Shown piece after piece: positions 32,828 through 40,769 of a stretch of DNA of 43,725 nucleotides; the first letter of the stretch is position 1; every line of letters begins with the position of its first letter. Origin of the DNA: Caulobacteraceae bacterium (GTDB taxonomy: Bacteria > Pseudomonadota > Alphaproteobacteria > Caulobacterales > Caulobacteraceae); assembly GCA_025450315.1 (NCBI GenBank), contig JANWHQ010000132.1, positions 1 to 43,725 on the forward strand. Direction: 5' to 3'. The translations under genes were made by a program, and so were the position numbers. The notes under the pieces are model-generated. The model made no database searches and was not told where the DNA came from. It saw only the letters and a list, made by a program, of their open reading frames with translations.

Positions 32828-32843
32828 GTCATGTTCTCATGAC
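32828..32843. promoter_or_regulatory. Inverted repeat upstream of the NeuB-like gene
   Basis: GTCATG-TTCT-CATGAC, 6-bp perfect arms, 44 nt before the NeuB-like ATG and 29 nt after the GT2 stop. It is a possible operator or small hairpin; the position suggests a separate control point for the NeuB-SDR genes. Confidence 0.35.
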
Positions 32844-32872
32844 GTTTGCAACCGGACCTCGCAGGGGCCCCG

Positions 32873-33814
32873 CTAACCGTCCTCGGGCCGCTTAGGATCG
32901 GGCGGCAAAGGGCGCCGTGCGGCGTGCTGGCGCAGGTGATATGGCCGCCCGGCGCTCGACCAGGGGTCGATCAGGCTGATGTGCCGGGCGAGGAAGACGT
33001 TGTTCCAGTCGCGCCAGAGGCCGCCGAGGCGCGGGGTCGTGGAGTTCTCGTCATAGCGGCCGCCAAGCCGCCGCTTGAACCAGGTCCAGACCCGCCGCTT
33101 GGCCCGCCAGGCGACCGCGCCTTGGGCCATCTTCCCCCACTTGTGGCGATAGAGCGACAGCGAGCGGGCGTGATGGCGGGCGAGTTCCTGGTGTTCCGGC
33201 GTCCCCTCCTGCAGCGGCCAGTCGCGGTGGTGATGCAGCGCCACCTGGCGCGTGTAGACGATGTCGTGGCCGCAATAGAGCACCTTGGCGGTCAGGTCGG
33301 GGTCGATGCCATAGAAGCCGAAGGTCTCGGAAAACCCGCCGACCTCCGCCAGCACCTCTCGGCGCAGCATCCCCTGGTTGACGTTCAGCACGCCGATCTC
33401 GGACACCCCGCCCAGATAGACCGAGCCCAGGAACGGCCCCTGAACGTCCTTGGTCTTCAGCGCCACCATGCCGATGGCCGGCTCGCGATCCAGCACGGCC
33501 ACCGCCGCGTCCAGGCCGGCGTCCACCACCTCGTTGTCGTCGCTGAGCCAGGCGACATAGGGGGTCTGAACGATGCGGAAGACCTCGTTGTAGGCCCGCG
33601 CCTGGCCGAGCTTGCGGCCGGCCAGCACCGGGCGCACCCGCGGGTCGTCCAGCGATGTCAGATAATCCACCGTGCCGTCCGTCGAGCCGGCGTCGGCCAC
33701 GTAGACCGCCAGCGGCGTCCGCGTTTCGGCCAGGATGCTGTCCAGGCAGCGCTTGAGGGACGCCAGGCGATTGTAGGTCCCGAGGACCACCGACAGGCGC
33801 GCGTCCGGCGACAT
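32873..33814 (-). CDS. GT2-family glycosyltransferase
   Basis: 313 residues from ATG 33814, where the GT-A domain begins at once: LSVVLGTYNRLASLKRCLDS, VADAGSTDGTVDYL, YVAWLSDDNEV (DDN metal site), QGMLRREVLAEVGGF and YGIDPDLTAKV, with HHHRDWPLQEG later. The open frame upstream of 33814 lacks support. GT2 enzymes invert and often build polysaccharide repeats. It is divergent from the epimerase-CMP-transketolase operon across 122 nt and lies 88 nt before the NeuB-like gene; it may transfer the CMP-ulosonate or another sugar. Confidence 0.85.
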   Translation of the reverse strand: MSPDARLSVVLGTYNRLASLKRCLDSILAETRTPLAVYVADAGSTDGTVDYLTSLDDPRVRPVLAGRKLGQARAYNEVFRIVQTPYVAWLSDDNEVVDAGLDAAVAVLDREPAIGMVALKTKDVQGPFLGSVYLGGVSEIGVLNVNQGMLRREVLAEVGGFSETFGFYGIDPDLTAKVLYCGHDIVYTRQVALHHHRDWPLQEGTPEHQELARHHARSLSLYRHKWGKMAQGAVAWRAKRRVWTWFKRRLGGRYDENSTTPRLGGLWRDWNNVFLARHISLIDPWSSAGRPYHLRQHAARRPLPPDPKRPEDG

Positions 33815-33936
33815 GATCTCGATGGTTTTCCGCCCGCCCGGAGGCTGAATCGAAACCTGTGATAGGGCAGAGGCGCGGCCCTCGCCAGTGCGCCGCCGAG
33901 TTGACGGCCGGGCCATTCGATGCGCAGCCAGCGGCC

Positions 33937-34881
33937 ATGTCGGATTCTGCCAGCATGGTCCCGAGGCCCGGCGGCTCGGGCGTCGCCTTCGTCACCGGGG
34001 CGGCCGGCTTTCTGGGCGGCGCGGTCGCCCAGGCGCTGGTGGGGGCCGGATGGCGGGTGGCGGGCTTCGACGTGGCGCCCGGCTGGGGCGAGGGCTGCGC
34101 GCACTGGATCACCGGCGAGGTGCACCGGGACGCCCTGGCCCGCGCGGCGGCCGAGATCGGCCTGCCCGAGCTGGTGTTCCACGCCGCCGGCGGAAGCTCG
34201 GTCGGGGCCTCGGTGGCCGATCCCGAGGCCGACTTCGCCCGCACCGTGCTCAGCGTGCGCGAGACCCTGGCGTTCCTGAACGCCGCCGCCGCCGGCGCGC
34301 GGCTGATCTATCCCTCCAGCGCCGCGGTCTATGGCGCCGCCTCGGCCGGCCCCCTGGCGGAGGACGCGCCGCTGGAGCCCATCTCCCCCTATGGCCGCCA
34401 CAAGCTGCAGGCCGAGGCCGAGATCGCCGCCGCGGGCGTGGAGGCGGCGATCCTCCGCTTCTTCTCGCTCTACGGCCCGGGGCTCAGGAAGCAGCTGCTC
34501 TGGGACCTGGCGCGGCGGCTGGCGGCCGGGCCGCGCCGGCTGGAGCTGGCGGGCACCGGCGAGGAGCGGCGCGATTTCCTCTACATCGACGACGCCGTCC
34601 GGCTGGTCGGCCTGGCCATGGGCGCCCGGCTTTCGGGCGCGCCGCTGGTCCTGAACGGCGGCCGGGGCGAGGCCGTCACCGTGCGCCAGGCGGCCGAGAC
34701 CCTGGCCCGGGCGCTGGGCTCGGACGCGGCCATCGGCTTTTCCGGGCAGACGCGGGCCGGCGACCCCGCGGCGCTGGCGGCCGACGTCTCCGCGGCGAAG
34801 GCCCTGGGCTTTTCGCCGCAGGCCAGCTTCGAGGACGGCGTGCGGCGCTACGCCCGCTGGTTCGCCGCCCTGCCGGCGTGA
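33937..34881 (+). CDS. NAD-dependent sugar epimerase/dehydratase
   Basis: 314 residues from ATG 33937 (ATG 33955 is also possible). Extended SDR: GAAGFLG at residues 21-27, FHAAGGSSVG, YPSSAAVYG, catalytic Tyr152-x3-Lys156 in SPYGRHK, RFFSLYGPGLRKQLLWDL and RRDFLYIDDAVRL. It most resembles nucleotide-sugar 4-epimerases/dehydratases; the exact substrate cannot be told. It leads the plus-strand operon with the CMP-sugar synthetase 42 nt and the transketolase 837 nt downstream. Confidence 0.82.
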   Translation: MSDSASMVPRPGGSGVAFVTGAAGFLGGAVAQALVGAGWRVAGFDVAPGWGEGCAHWITGEVHRDALARAAAEIGLPELVFHAAGGSSVGASVADPEADFARTVLSVRETLAFLNAAAAGARLIYPSSAAVYGAASAGPLAEDAPLEPISPYGRHKLQAEAEIAAAGVEAAILRFFSLYGPGLRKQLLWDLARRLAAGPRRLELAGTGEERRDFLYIDDAVRLVGLAMGARLSGAPLVLNGGRGEAVTVRQAAETLARALGSDAAIGFSGQTRAGDPAALAADVSAAKALGFSPQASFEDGVRRYARWFAALPA

Positions 34882-34923
34882 GGCTTGGCTTGATCGCGCC
34901 GGGTCCCTATTGATCGCCGCGTC

Positions 34924-35706
34924 ATGGCGGACAGATCCAGAACCAAGGCGGTGGCCCTGATCCCGGCGCGTTCGGGATCGGTGCGCGTGCCGCACAAGAA
35001 CATCCGCCGCCTGGGCGGCCATCCGCTGATCGCCTACACCATCGCCGCCGCGCGCGGCTCGGCCGTGTTCGACTCGGTGGTGGTGTCCACCGACTCGGAG
35101 GACTACGCCCGCATCGCCCGCCACTATGGCGCCGAGGTCCCGTTCCTGCGGGACGAGGCCATGGCCGCATCGACCTCGCCCGACATCGAATGGGTGCTGC
35201 ATGCGCTGGACGCCCTGAACGGCCAGGGCCGCGACTTCGACGCCTTCTCGATCCTCAGGCCCACCAGCCCGTTCCGCAAACCCGAGACCATCCAGCGCGC
35301 CTGGAAGAGCTTCATCGACGCCGAGGGGGTGGATTCGCTGAGGGCCGTCGAGCCGGTCGAGCAGCATCCGGGCAAGATGTGGGTGGTGCGCGGCGAGCGG
35401 ATGACGCCCCTGATGCCGCTGAACCCCGAGGACGGCCCGCCCTGGCACAGCCAGCAGAAGGCTTCCCTGCCCAAGGTCTATGTCCAGAACGCCTCGCTCG
35501 AGATCGCCTGGACCGAGATGGCCCGGCGCACCTCCTCCATCGCCGGGTCCGTGCTCCTGCCCTTCCTGACCGAGGGCGACGAGGGCGTGGACATCAACGG
35601 GCCGCAGGACTGGTGGTACGCGGAACACCTGATCTCGACCGGCGAAGCGCGGCTACCGGCCGTGGCCGAGCCCCCCTATCCAGAACCCGCCGGCCAGCCG
35701 GCGTAA
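34924..35706 (+). CDS. CMP-ulosonic acid synthetase (acylneuraminate cytidylyltransferase family)
   Basis: 260 residues. The CTP-binding motif ALIPARSGSVRVPHKNIRRL (about 11-30) is of the PARSGS...PHKN type seen in LegF/PtmB-like enzymes, then VVVSTDSEDYARIARHYGAE, LRPTSPFRKPETIQ and VYVQNASLEIAW. It would activate a 2-keto-3-deoxy sugar acid as a CMP derivative. The motif has Val20 where Lys is common. No phosphatase or hydrolase domain is fused. It lies 12 nt before the transketolase gene. Confidence 0.88.
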   Translation: MADRSRTKAVALIPARSGSVRVPHKNIRRLGGHPLIAYTIAAARGSAVFDSVVVSTDSEDYARIARHYGAEVPFLRDEAMAASTSPDIEWVLHALDALNGQGRDFDAFSILRPTSPFRKPETIQRAWKSFIDAEGVDSLRAVEPVEQHPGKMWVVRGERMTPLMPLNPEDGPPWHSQQKASLPKVYVQNASLEIAWTEMARRTSSIAGSVLLPFLTEGDEGVDINGPQDWWYAEHLISTGEARLPAVAEPPYPEPAGQPA

Positions 35707-35718
35707 CGAAAGTCAGCC

Positions 35719-37635
35719 ATGGGTGATCTTGTCGGTTCGGCCGTCGACGGCGAGCTCTATTTCATCAGGCGCTCGGAGTTCGAGCGCATCCGCCGGCTGA
35801 ACGCCCCCCGCGCGGAGGTGACGGCCCTGTTCGCCGACATGGCGCGGCTGAACGCACTCTACATGATCGCCACCGCCGGATCGGGGCACATCGGCTCGTC
35901 CTTCTCCTCGATGGACCTGTTCTCGCACCTGCAGCTGAACGAGATCGACCAGTCCAAGGGCGAGGTGTTCTTCTCCTCCAAGGGCCATGACGCGCCGGGG
36001 CTCTACGCCATCATGATGGCCGTGGACCTCTTGGACGAGAGCCTGATCCACCGCCTGCGCCGGCTGGACGGCCTGCCCGGCCACCCCGACGTCGGCACCC
36101 GGGGCATCGTGGCCAACACCGGCTCGCTCGGCATGGGGATCTCCAAGGCCAAGGGCATGATCCTGGCCGCGCGCCTGAAGGGCCTCACCACCAAGGTCGC
36201 TGTGGTCACCGGCGACGGCGAGCTGCAGGAAGGCCAGATCTGGGAGTCGCTGGTCTCGGCGGCCAACTGGAAGATGGGCGAGCTGACCGTGGTGGTGGAC
36301 CACAACAAGATCCAGTCCGACTATTCGGTGGAACGGACCTCCTCGCTGGGCGACCTGGTGGCCAAGTTCGCGGCCTTCGGCTGGCACGTGGAGCGCATCG
36401 ACGGCCACGACACCAGGGCCATCGAGGACACCTTCGCGCGGATCAACCGGATCACCGACCAGCCCAAGGTGATCGTCGCCGATACGGTCAAGGGCAAGGG
36501 CGTCTCCTTCATGGAGGGCACCTCGATCGACTCGGACGTGGAGATGTTCCTGTTCCACTCCGGCGCGCCCCAGGCGGCCGACTACACCCGCGCGGCCCAG
36601 GAGATCCTGGACCGGATCAACGGCCGGGCCGGGGGCCTGGGCGGCCAGACCGTCGAGATCGAGATCGTCAACCGCCCCGCCGCCGCGCCCGCGGCCGGCA
36701 AGCCGGTGGGCCTGTTCGGCGCCTATGCCGAGGCGCTGCTGAAGGCGGCCGAGCGGCGCCCCGAGCTGGTGGCCCTGGACGCGGACCTGATCAAGGACAT
36801 GGGGCTGATCGCCTTCTCGGAGAAGCATCCCGAGCGCTTCTTCGAATGCGGCATCGCCGAGCAGGACATGGTGTCCATGGCCGGCGGCATGGCGCTCTCG
36901 GGCCTCTTGCCAGTGGTGCACTCGTTCTCGTGCTTCCTATCCACCCGCCCCAACGAGCAGATCTACAACAACGCCACCGAGCACACGAAGGTGGTCTACG
37001 TCGGCGGCCTGTCAGGCGTGCTGCCCGCCGGCCCCGGCCACTCGCACCAGAGCGTGCGCGAGATCTCGTCGGTGGGCGGAACGCCGGGGCTGGTGATGGC
37101 CGCGCCCTCCTGCCCGGCCGAGGTGGGGGCGCTGCTGGACTGGTGCCTGGAGACGCACGACGGCCCCTCGTTCCTGCGCATGGCCTCGCTGCCGGCGGAG
37201 ATCGACTGGGACGTCCCGGCCGGCTGGCGGCCCGAGGTGGGCAAGGGCTTCGAGATCGCGCCGGGGACCGACGCCGTGCTGGTCGGCTCGGGGCCGATCC
37301 TGCTGGCCCAGGCGGTGAAGGCCTCGCGCGCCCTGGCCGAAAGGGGCGTGGGCCTGGCGGTGGTGAACCTGCCGTGGCTGAACCGGGTCGACGCCGGATG
37401 GGTCGCCGGACTCGTCAAGGGCCGCAAGCTGCTGGTCACGCTGGACGACCACTATCTGGAAGGCGGCCACGGCGAGAAGGTGATGGCCGCCCTGGCCCGC
37501 GCCGGCGTGGCGGTCCCCACCCTGAACCTCGGCCTTTCCGCCGTGCCGCCCTCGGGCCAGCCCGGCGAGGTGCTCGAGCGCCTGGGCCTGGACGCCGCCG
37601 GGATCGCCGCCAGGGTTCAGGCCGCCTTGGCCTGA
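35719..37635 (+). CDS. Transketolase, fused split-type, in a sugar-biosynthesis operon
   Basis: 638 residues. N-terminal TPP domain (about 30-305): His57 in GSGHIGSSFSSMDL, SSKGHDAPGLY, TPP motif GDGELQEG starting at 165 and Asn196. A Pro/Ala-rich linker (about 305-328) leads to the pyrimidine domain with ECGIAEQDMVSMAGG (Glu381) and HSFSCFLSTRPNEQI, then a C-terminal domain. The two halves look like the separate N- and C-subunits of split transketolases joined together. It transfers two-carbon ketol units between sugars. Its position after the CMP-sugar synthetase suggests it builds the carbon skeleton of a surface sugar rather than serving the pentose pathway. Confidence 0.88.
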   Translation: MGDLVGSAVDGELYFIRRSEFERIRRLNAPRAEVTALFADMARLNALYMIATAGSGHIGSSFSSMDLFSHLQLNEIDQSKGEVFFSSKGHDAPGLYAIMMAVDLLDESLIHRLRRLDGLPGHPDVGTRGIVANTGSLGMGISKAKGMILAARLKGLTTKVAVVTGDGELQEGQIWESLVSAANWKMGELTVVVDHNKIQSDYSVERTSSLGDLVAKFAAFGWHVERIDGHDTRAIEDTFARINRITDQPKVIVADTVKGKGVSFMEGTSIDSDVEMFLFHSGAPQAADYTRAAQEILDRINGRAGGLGGQTVEIEIVNRPAAAPAAGKPVGLFGAYAEALLKAAERRPELVALDADLIKDMGLIAFSEKHPERFFECGIAEQDMVSMAGGMALSGLLPVVHSFSCFLSTRPNEQIYNNATEHTKVVYVGGLSGVLPAGPGHSHQSVREISSVGGTPGLVMAAPSCPAEVGALLDWCLETHDGPSFLRMASLPAEIDWDVPAGWRPEVGKGFEIAPGTDAVLVGSGPILLAQAVKASRALAERGVGLAVVNLPWLNRVDAGWVAGLVKGRKLLVTLDDHYLEGGHGEKVMAALARAGVAVPTLNLGLSAVPPSGQPGEVLERLGLDAAGIAARVQAALA

Positions 37636-37850
37636 ACCGCGGCGCGCCGCCCGCGCCATTTGAGGGCATAGGGCAGCACGAACAGATAGAGCCCGCTCAC
37701 CAGCAGCAGCAGCAGCGGGACCAGCACGAACAGGCCCAGCCAGAGCGGCGGCTTGGCCAGCACCCAGGCGGCGCCGTTGACGATGAAGCCCGCCGTGAAG
37801 GCGATCGACAGCCAGCGATGGGTCTGCCGGATCCAGGCGTTCCAGTTCAA
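37617..37850 (-). CDS. Small two-span membrane protein
   Basis: 77 residues from TTG 37850, with GGGGGAGA a few bases upstream. Two hydrophobic segments (about 15-32 and 36-60) follow an N-terminus NWNAWIRQTHRWLSIAFTAG that recalls the first helix of PepSY-type membrane proteins; the end is basic (KWRGRRAAVQAK). It follows the SRPBCC gene by 37 nt and its end overlaps the transketolase gene by 19 nt. Function is unknown; similar small proteins often accompany ArsR-SRPBCC pairs. Confidence 0.65.
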   Translation of the reverse strand: MNWNAWIRQTHRWLSIAFTAGFIVNGAAWVLAKPPLWLGLFVLVPLLLLLVSGLYLFVLPYALKWRGRRAAVQAKAA

Positions 37851-37887
37851 CGCAGTCTCCCCCTTGAGATGAAACGGACCGTGTGGC

Positions 37888-38322
37888 TCAGCGGCCGGCG
37901 ACCTCGTCCAGCTTGGCCAGGAAGCCGGTCCAGCCGTATTTCGCGCCCTGGATGTTGGGCTGCTGGTCGGGCTTGAAGCCGGCCTGCTCCATCTTCAGGT
38001 GCGTGCCGCCCGAGGCCGGCGTCAGGGTGAAGGTGACGACCGAGTCCACGCCCATGGAGCTCCAGCTGTAGGCGAGCGTGCGGTTGGGCTCGATGGCCAG
38101 CACCTCGGCGTCGATGACGCCGCTCATGCCGTTGGGCGCTTCCCAGCGCAGGTTGAACCTGCGGCCGAGCGCCAGCTCGAAGTCGTTGGCCATCAGCCAG
38201 TCGGCGATCAGGTGCTGCTGGGTCAGGGCGCGCCAGACCTTCTCCGGCGGATGGGGGATGTCGCGCTCCACCACGACGCTGACGGTCCCCGTGGAGGGGG
38301 CGGTTTCGGCGGCTTCGGTCAT
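37888..38322 (-). CDS. SRPBCC (AHSA1-like START) domain protein
   Basis: 144 residues. VVVERDIPHPPEKVWRALTQ, LIADWLMANDFELALGRRF, RTLAYSWSSMGVDSVVTFTL and GGTHLKMEQAGF are typical of the AHSA1/SRPBCC fold, a hydrophobic-ligand cavity; the ligand is unknown. Its ATG overlaps the ArsR stop by 4 nt. ArsR-SRPBCC pairs are widespread and auto-regulated. Confidence 0.88.
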   Translation of the reverse strand: MTEAAETAPSTGTVSVVVERDIPHPPEKVWRALTQQHLIADWLMANDFELALGRRFNLRWEAPNGMSGVIDAEVLAIEPNRTLAYSWSSMGVDSVVTFTLTPASGGTHLKMEQAGFKPDQQPNIQGAKYGWTGFLAKLDEVAGR

Positions 38323-38639
38323 TGGTCCATCCTGTTCAGCAGATCCTCGAGCCGGTCGAAGCGGCCGCGCCAGAAGGCGCCCATGTGGCCCATCCAGTCG
38401 AAGAGCGGGGAAAGCGCCTGGGGATCGGCGCTGTAATGGGTCTCGCGGCCCTGGCGCCGGTCGCTGACCAGGCCGGCAGACTTCAGCAGGCCCAGGTGCT
38501 TGGATACCGCCGGCTGGGAGACGCCTGCCCCCCGGGTCAGGGCGCCGACCGTCCCTTCGCCCTCGCGGCAGAGGCGCTCGAAGATCGCCCGCCGGGTGGG
38601 GTCGGCCAGGGTCCGGAAGATCAGATCGGCGTCGGGCAC
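38319..38639 (-). CDS. ArsR-family transcriptional regulator
   Basis: 106 residues from GTG 38639. Winged helix: IFRTLADPTRRAIFERLCRE, GTVGALTRGAGVSQPAVSKH, LGLLKSAGLVSDRRQGRETH. No ELCV-type metal-binding cysteines are present; the only Cys is Cys25, so this is the non-metal subfamily usually linked to SRPBCC proteins. It heads the operon and probably binds the repeated palindromes directly upstream. Confidence 0.92.
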   Translation of the reverse strand: MPDADLIFRTLADPTRRAIFERLCREGEGTVGALTRGAGVSQPAVSKHLGLLKSAGLVSDRRQGRETHYSADPQALSPLFDWMGHMGAFWRGRFDRLEDLLNRMDQ

Positions 38640-38645
38640 GGATCC

Positions 38646-38697
38646 ATAACCTCAGGGCTATGAGATTCGTATAACCGCAGAGTTATGGATTAGTCAA
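38646..38697 (-). promoter_or_regulatory. ArsR operon promoter with two operator palindromes
   Basis: On the minus strand TTGACT (38697-38692), a 17-nt spacer and TTATAC (38674-38669) make a good -35/-10 pair. Forward-strand sites ATAACCTCAGGGCTAT (38646-38661) and ATAACCGCAGAGTTAT (38671-38686) share ATAACCNCAGNGNTAT and lie 25 bp apart, one in the spacer and one at the start point, as expected for autorepression by the ArsR protein. Confidence 0.68.
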
Positions 38698-38789
38698 GCG
38701 GCGGCGCCATGGTCTCGCCTTCCACCGGGGCCATTGATCTTGCCTGCGCTTAGGGGTGAGCTAGCAGCCGGTTCCGTCTGGGGGTGCGC

Positions 38790-40769
38790 ATGGCGTCTCG
38801 TTGGTTGTGTCTGGGTCTGGCGGCGGCCGGTCTTTGCGCCTCCGCCCCCGCCTTCGCCGCGAGCAGGCCGGTGATCGCCCCGCCGGCCAGCTGGGTCGAC
38901 GTGGCGCCGCTGCCGGCCGCCCCGCCAGCGGAGGATTCCGCCGCCCTGCAGACCCTGCTCGACGACAACCAGAGCCGGCTCGGCCCCCAGGGCGACGTCT
39001 TCTACACGCGCCGGGTGGTGAAGGTGCTGCGGCCCGAGGGCCTGGCCGACCTGACCACCGAAAGCCTGACCTGGGATCCGGACACCGAGGTCCTGACCAT
39101 CCACACCATCGCCATCCGCCGCGGCGGCAAGGTCATCGTCCTGCTGGGCGATGGTCAGAAGCTGCTGGTGCTGCGGCGCGAGACCGGCCTCGAGGCCGGC
39201 ATGCTCGACGGGCGGCTGACCGCGACCCTGCAGGTGGACGGGCTGCAGGTCGGCGACGTGTTCGACGTGGCCTGGTCGCTGGCCAAGCGCGATCCGGTCA
39301 CCAAGGGCCGCTCGGAGGATCCCGAGGGCCTGAGCAGCAGCGGCGTCACCGGCCGCTACCGGGTGCGCGCCTCCTGGCCCAGCACCGATCCGGTGCGCTG
39401 GCGGCTCACCGACGACCTGCCCAAGGCCGAGATCACCACCCACGGCGGGCGCACCGAGCTGCTGCTCGACGTCTCCGACATCAAGGCGACGATCCCGCCG
39501 GCCGGCGCGCCCAGCCGCTACGCCTGGGTGGGGCGGCTCTATGGCAGCAGCTATGCGAGCTGGAACGAGGTTTCCGACCAGATCTCGCCGCTGTTCCAGC
39601 AGGCGGCGGTGCTGGGCCCGTCCTCGGACCTGCGCGCCCAGGCGGCCGCCATCGCGGCCAAGTCCACCGACCCCAAGGTGCGCGCCTTCGAGGCGCTGAA
39701 GCTGGTCGAGGACAAGATCCGATACTTCTACATCGGCGCCAACGAGGGCGGCTACATCCCGGCCTCGGCCGACCAGACCTGGGCCCGCCGCTTCGGCGAC
39801 TGCAAGGGCAAGACTGTGGTGCTGCTGTCGCTGCTGCACGAGCTGGGGATCAAGGCCGAGCCGGCGCTGGTCTCGACCGGGTCGGGCGACGGCCTGGACG
39901 AGGACCTGCCGGGGCTGTGGCGCTTCGACCACGTGCTGGTGCGCGCCCAGATCGACGGCAAGGTCTACTGGCTGGACGGCACCCGGCAGGGCGACGTCGG
40001 CGGGGTGGACGAGCAGAAGCCGCCGGCCTGGCGCTGGGCCCTGCCGCTGCGCGCCGGCGGCGCGCCGCTGGAACCCATCGTCCAGCCGCCGCTGGACGAG
40101 CCGATGATGGACGTCCTGGTGCATCTGGACGCCAGCAAGGGACTGGATGCGCCGGCGCCCGGCGAATTCCGCATGACCGTGCGGGGCGACGCCGCCGTGT
40201 CCATGCGCCTGGCCGTGGGCCGCGCCTCCAAGGACGACCTGATCCGCCTGGAGAAGCAGGCCGTCGCCAACGCCGTCGGCTGGTTCGAACCCAAGGACGT
40301 GAGCTGGCGCGACCAGCCGCAGGACAACGCCTTCGAGATCGACATCAAGGGGATCGCCGACCTCAATTGGCGCGAGAACGCCGACCTGCACATGCGCGAG
40401 TACCGCTTCCCGACCAGCGCCGCGGGGGCCAAGCTGTTCCCCGAGCGCGACCCCAGCTCCAACCAGGACGCGCCCTTCGCCGTGGCCTATCCGCTCTATG
40501 TCTCCGGCCGCACCGAGGTGGTGCTGCCCGACAACGGGCGCAGCTTCCAGATCAAGGGCGTCAACGTCGCCGAGACCGTGGGCGAGTACCACGTCGAGCG
40601 CACCAGCCAGATCGTGGGCGGCGTGGCCAGCTTCCAGACCTCGCTGTGGGCCCTGGCCCCGGAGGCGCCGGCCGCCGGCGCCGACGCCGCCAACCGGGAG
40701 CTGCGCCGGATCAGCGACCAGGAGACCGTGATCCGCGTGCCCGACGCCGCCGTCAAGGCGGGCGCCTAG
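38790..40769 (+). CDS. Exported DUF3857/transglutaminase-like protein
   Basis: 659 residues from ATG 38790 (GTG 38784 possible). A signal peptide (about 1-24, ending APAFAA) is followed by a DUF3857 beta-domain (about 50-245, FYTRRVVKVLRPEGLADLTT) and a transglutaminase-core domain with its Cys-His-Asp triad: FGDCKGKTVVLLSLLHELGI, RFDHVLVRAQIDG and YWLDGT. A C-terminal beta-rich region follows. Such proteins are periplasmic; their substrates are unknown. The gene ends 4 nt inside the convergent glycosyltransferase gene. Confidence 0.83.
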   Translation: MASRWLCLGLAAAGLCASAPAFAASRPVIAPPASWVDVAPLPAAPPAEDSAALQTLLDDNQSRLGPQGDVFYTRRVVKVLRPEGLADLTTESLTWDPDTEVLTIHTIAIRRGGKVIVLLGDGQKLLVLRRETGLEAGMLDGRLTATLQVDGLQVGDVFDVAWSLAKRDPVTKGRSEDPEGLSSSGVTGRYRVRASWPSTDPVRWRLTDDLPKAEITTHGGRTELLLDVSDIKATIPPAGAPSRYAWVGRLYGSSYASWNEVSDQISPLFQQAAVLGPSSDLRAQAAAIAAKSTDPKVRAFEALKLVEDKIRYFYIGANEGGYIPASADQTWARRFGDCKGKTVVLLSLLHELGIKAEPALVSTGSGDGLDEDLPGLWRFDHVLVRAQIDGKVYWLDGTRQGDVGGVDEQKPPAWRWALPLRAGGAPLEPIVQPPLDEPMMDVLVHLDASKGLDAPAPGEFRMTVRGDAAVSMRLAVGRASKDDLIRLEKQAVANAVGWFEPKDVSWRDQPQDNAFEIDIKGIADLNWRENADLHMREYRFPTSAAGAKLFPERDPSSNQDAPFAVAYPLYVSGRTEVVLPDNGRSFQIKGVNVAETVGEYHVERTSQIVGGVASFQTSLWALAPEAPAAGADAANRELRRISDQETVIRVPDAAVKAGA

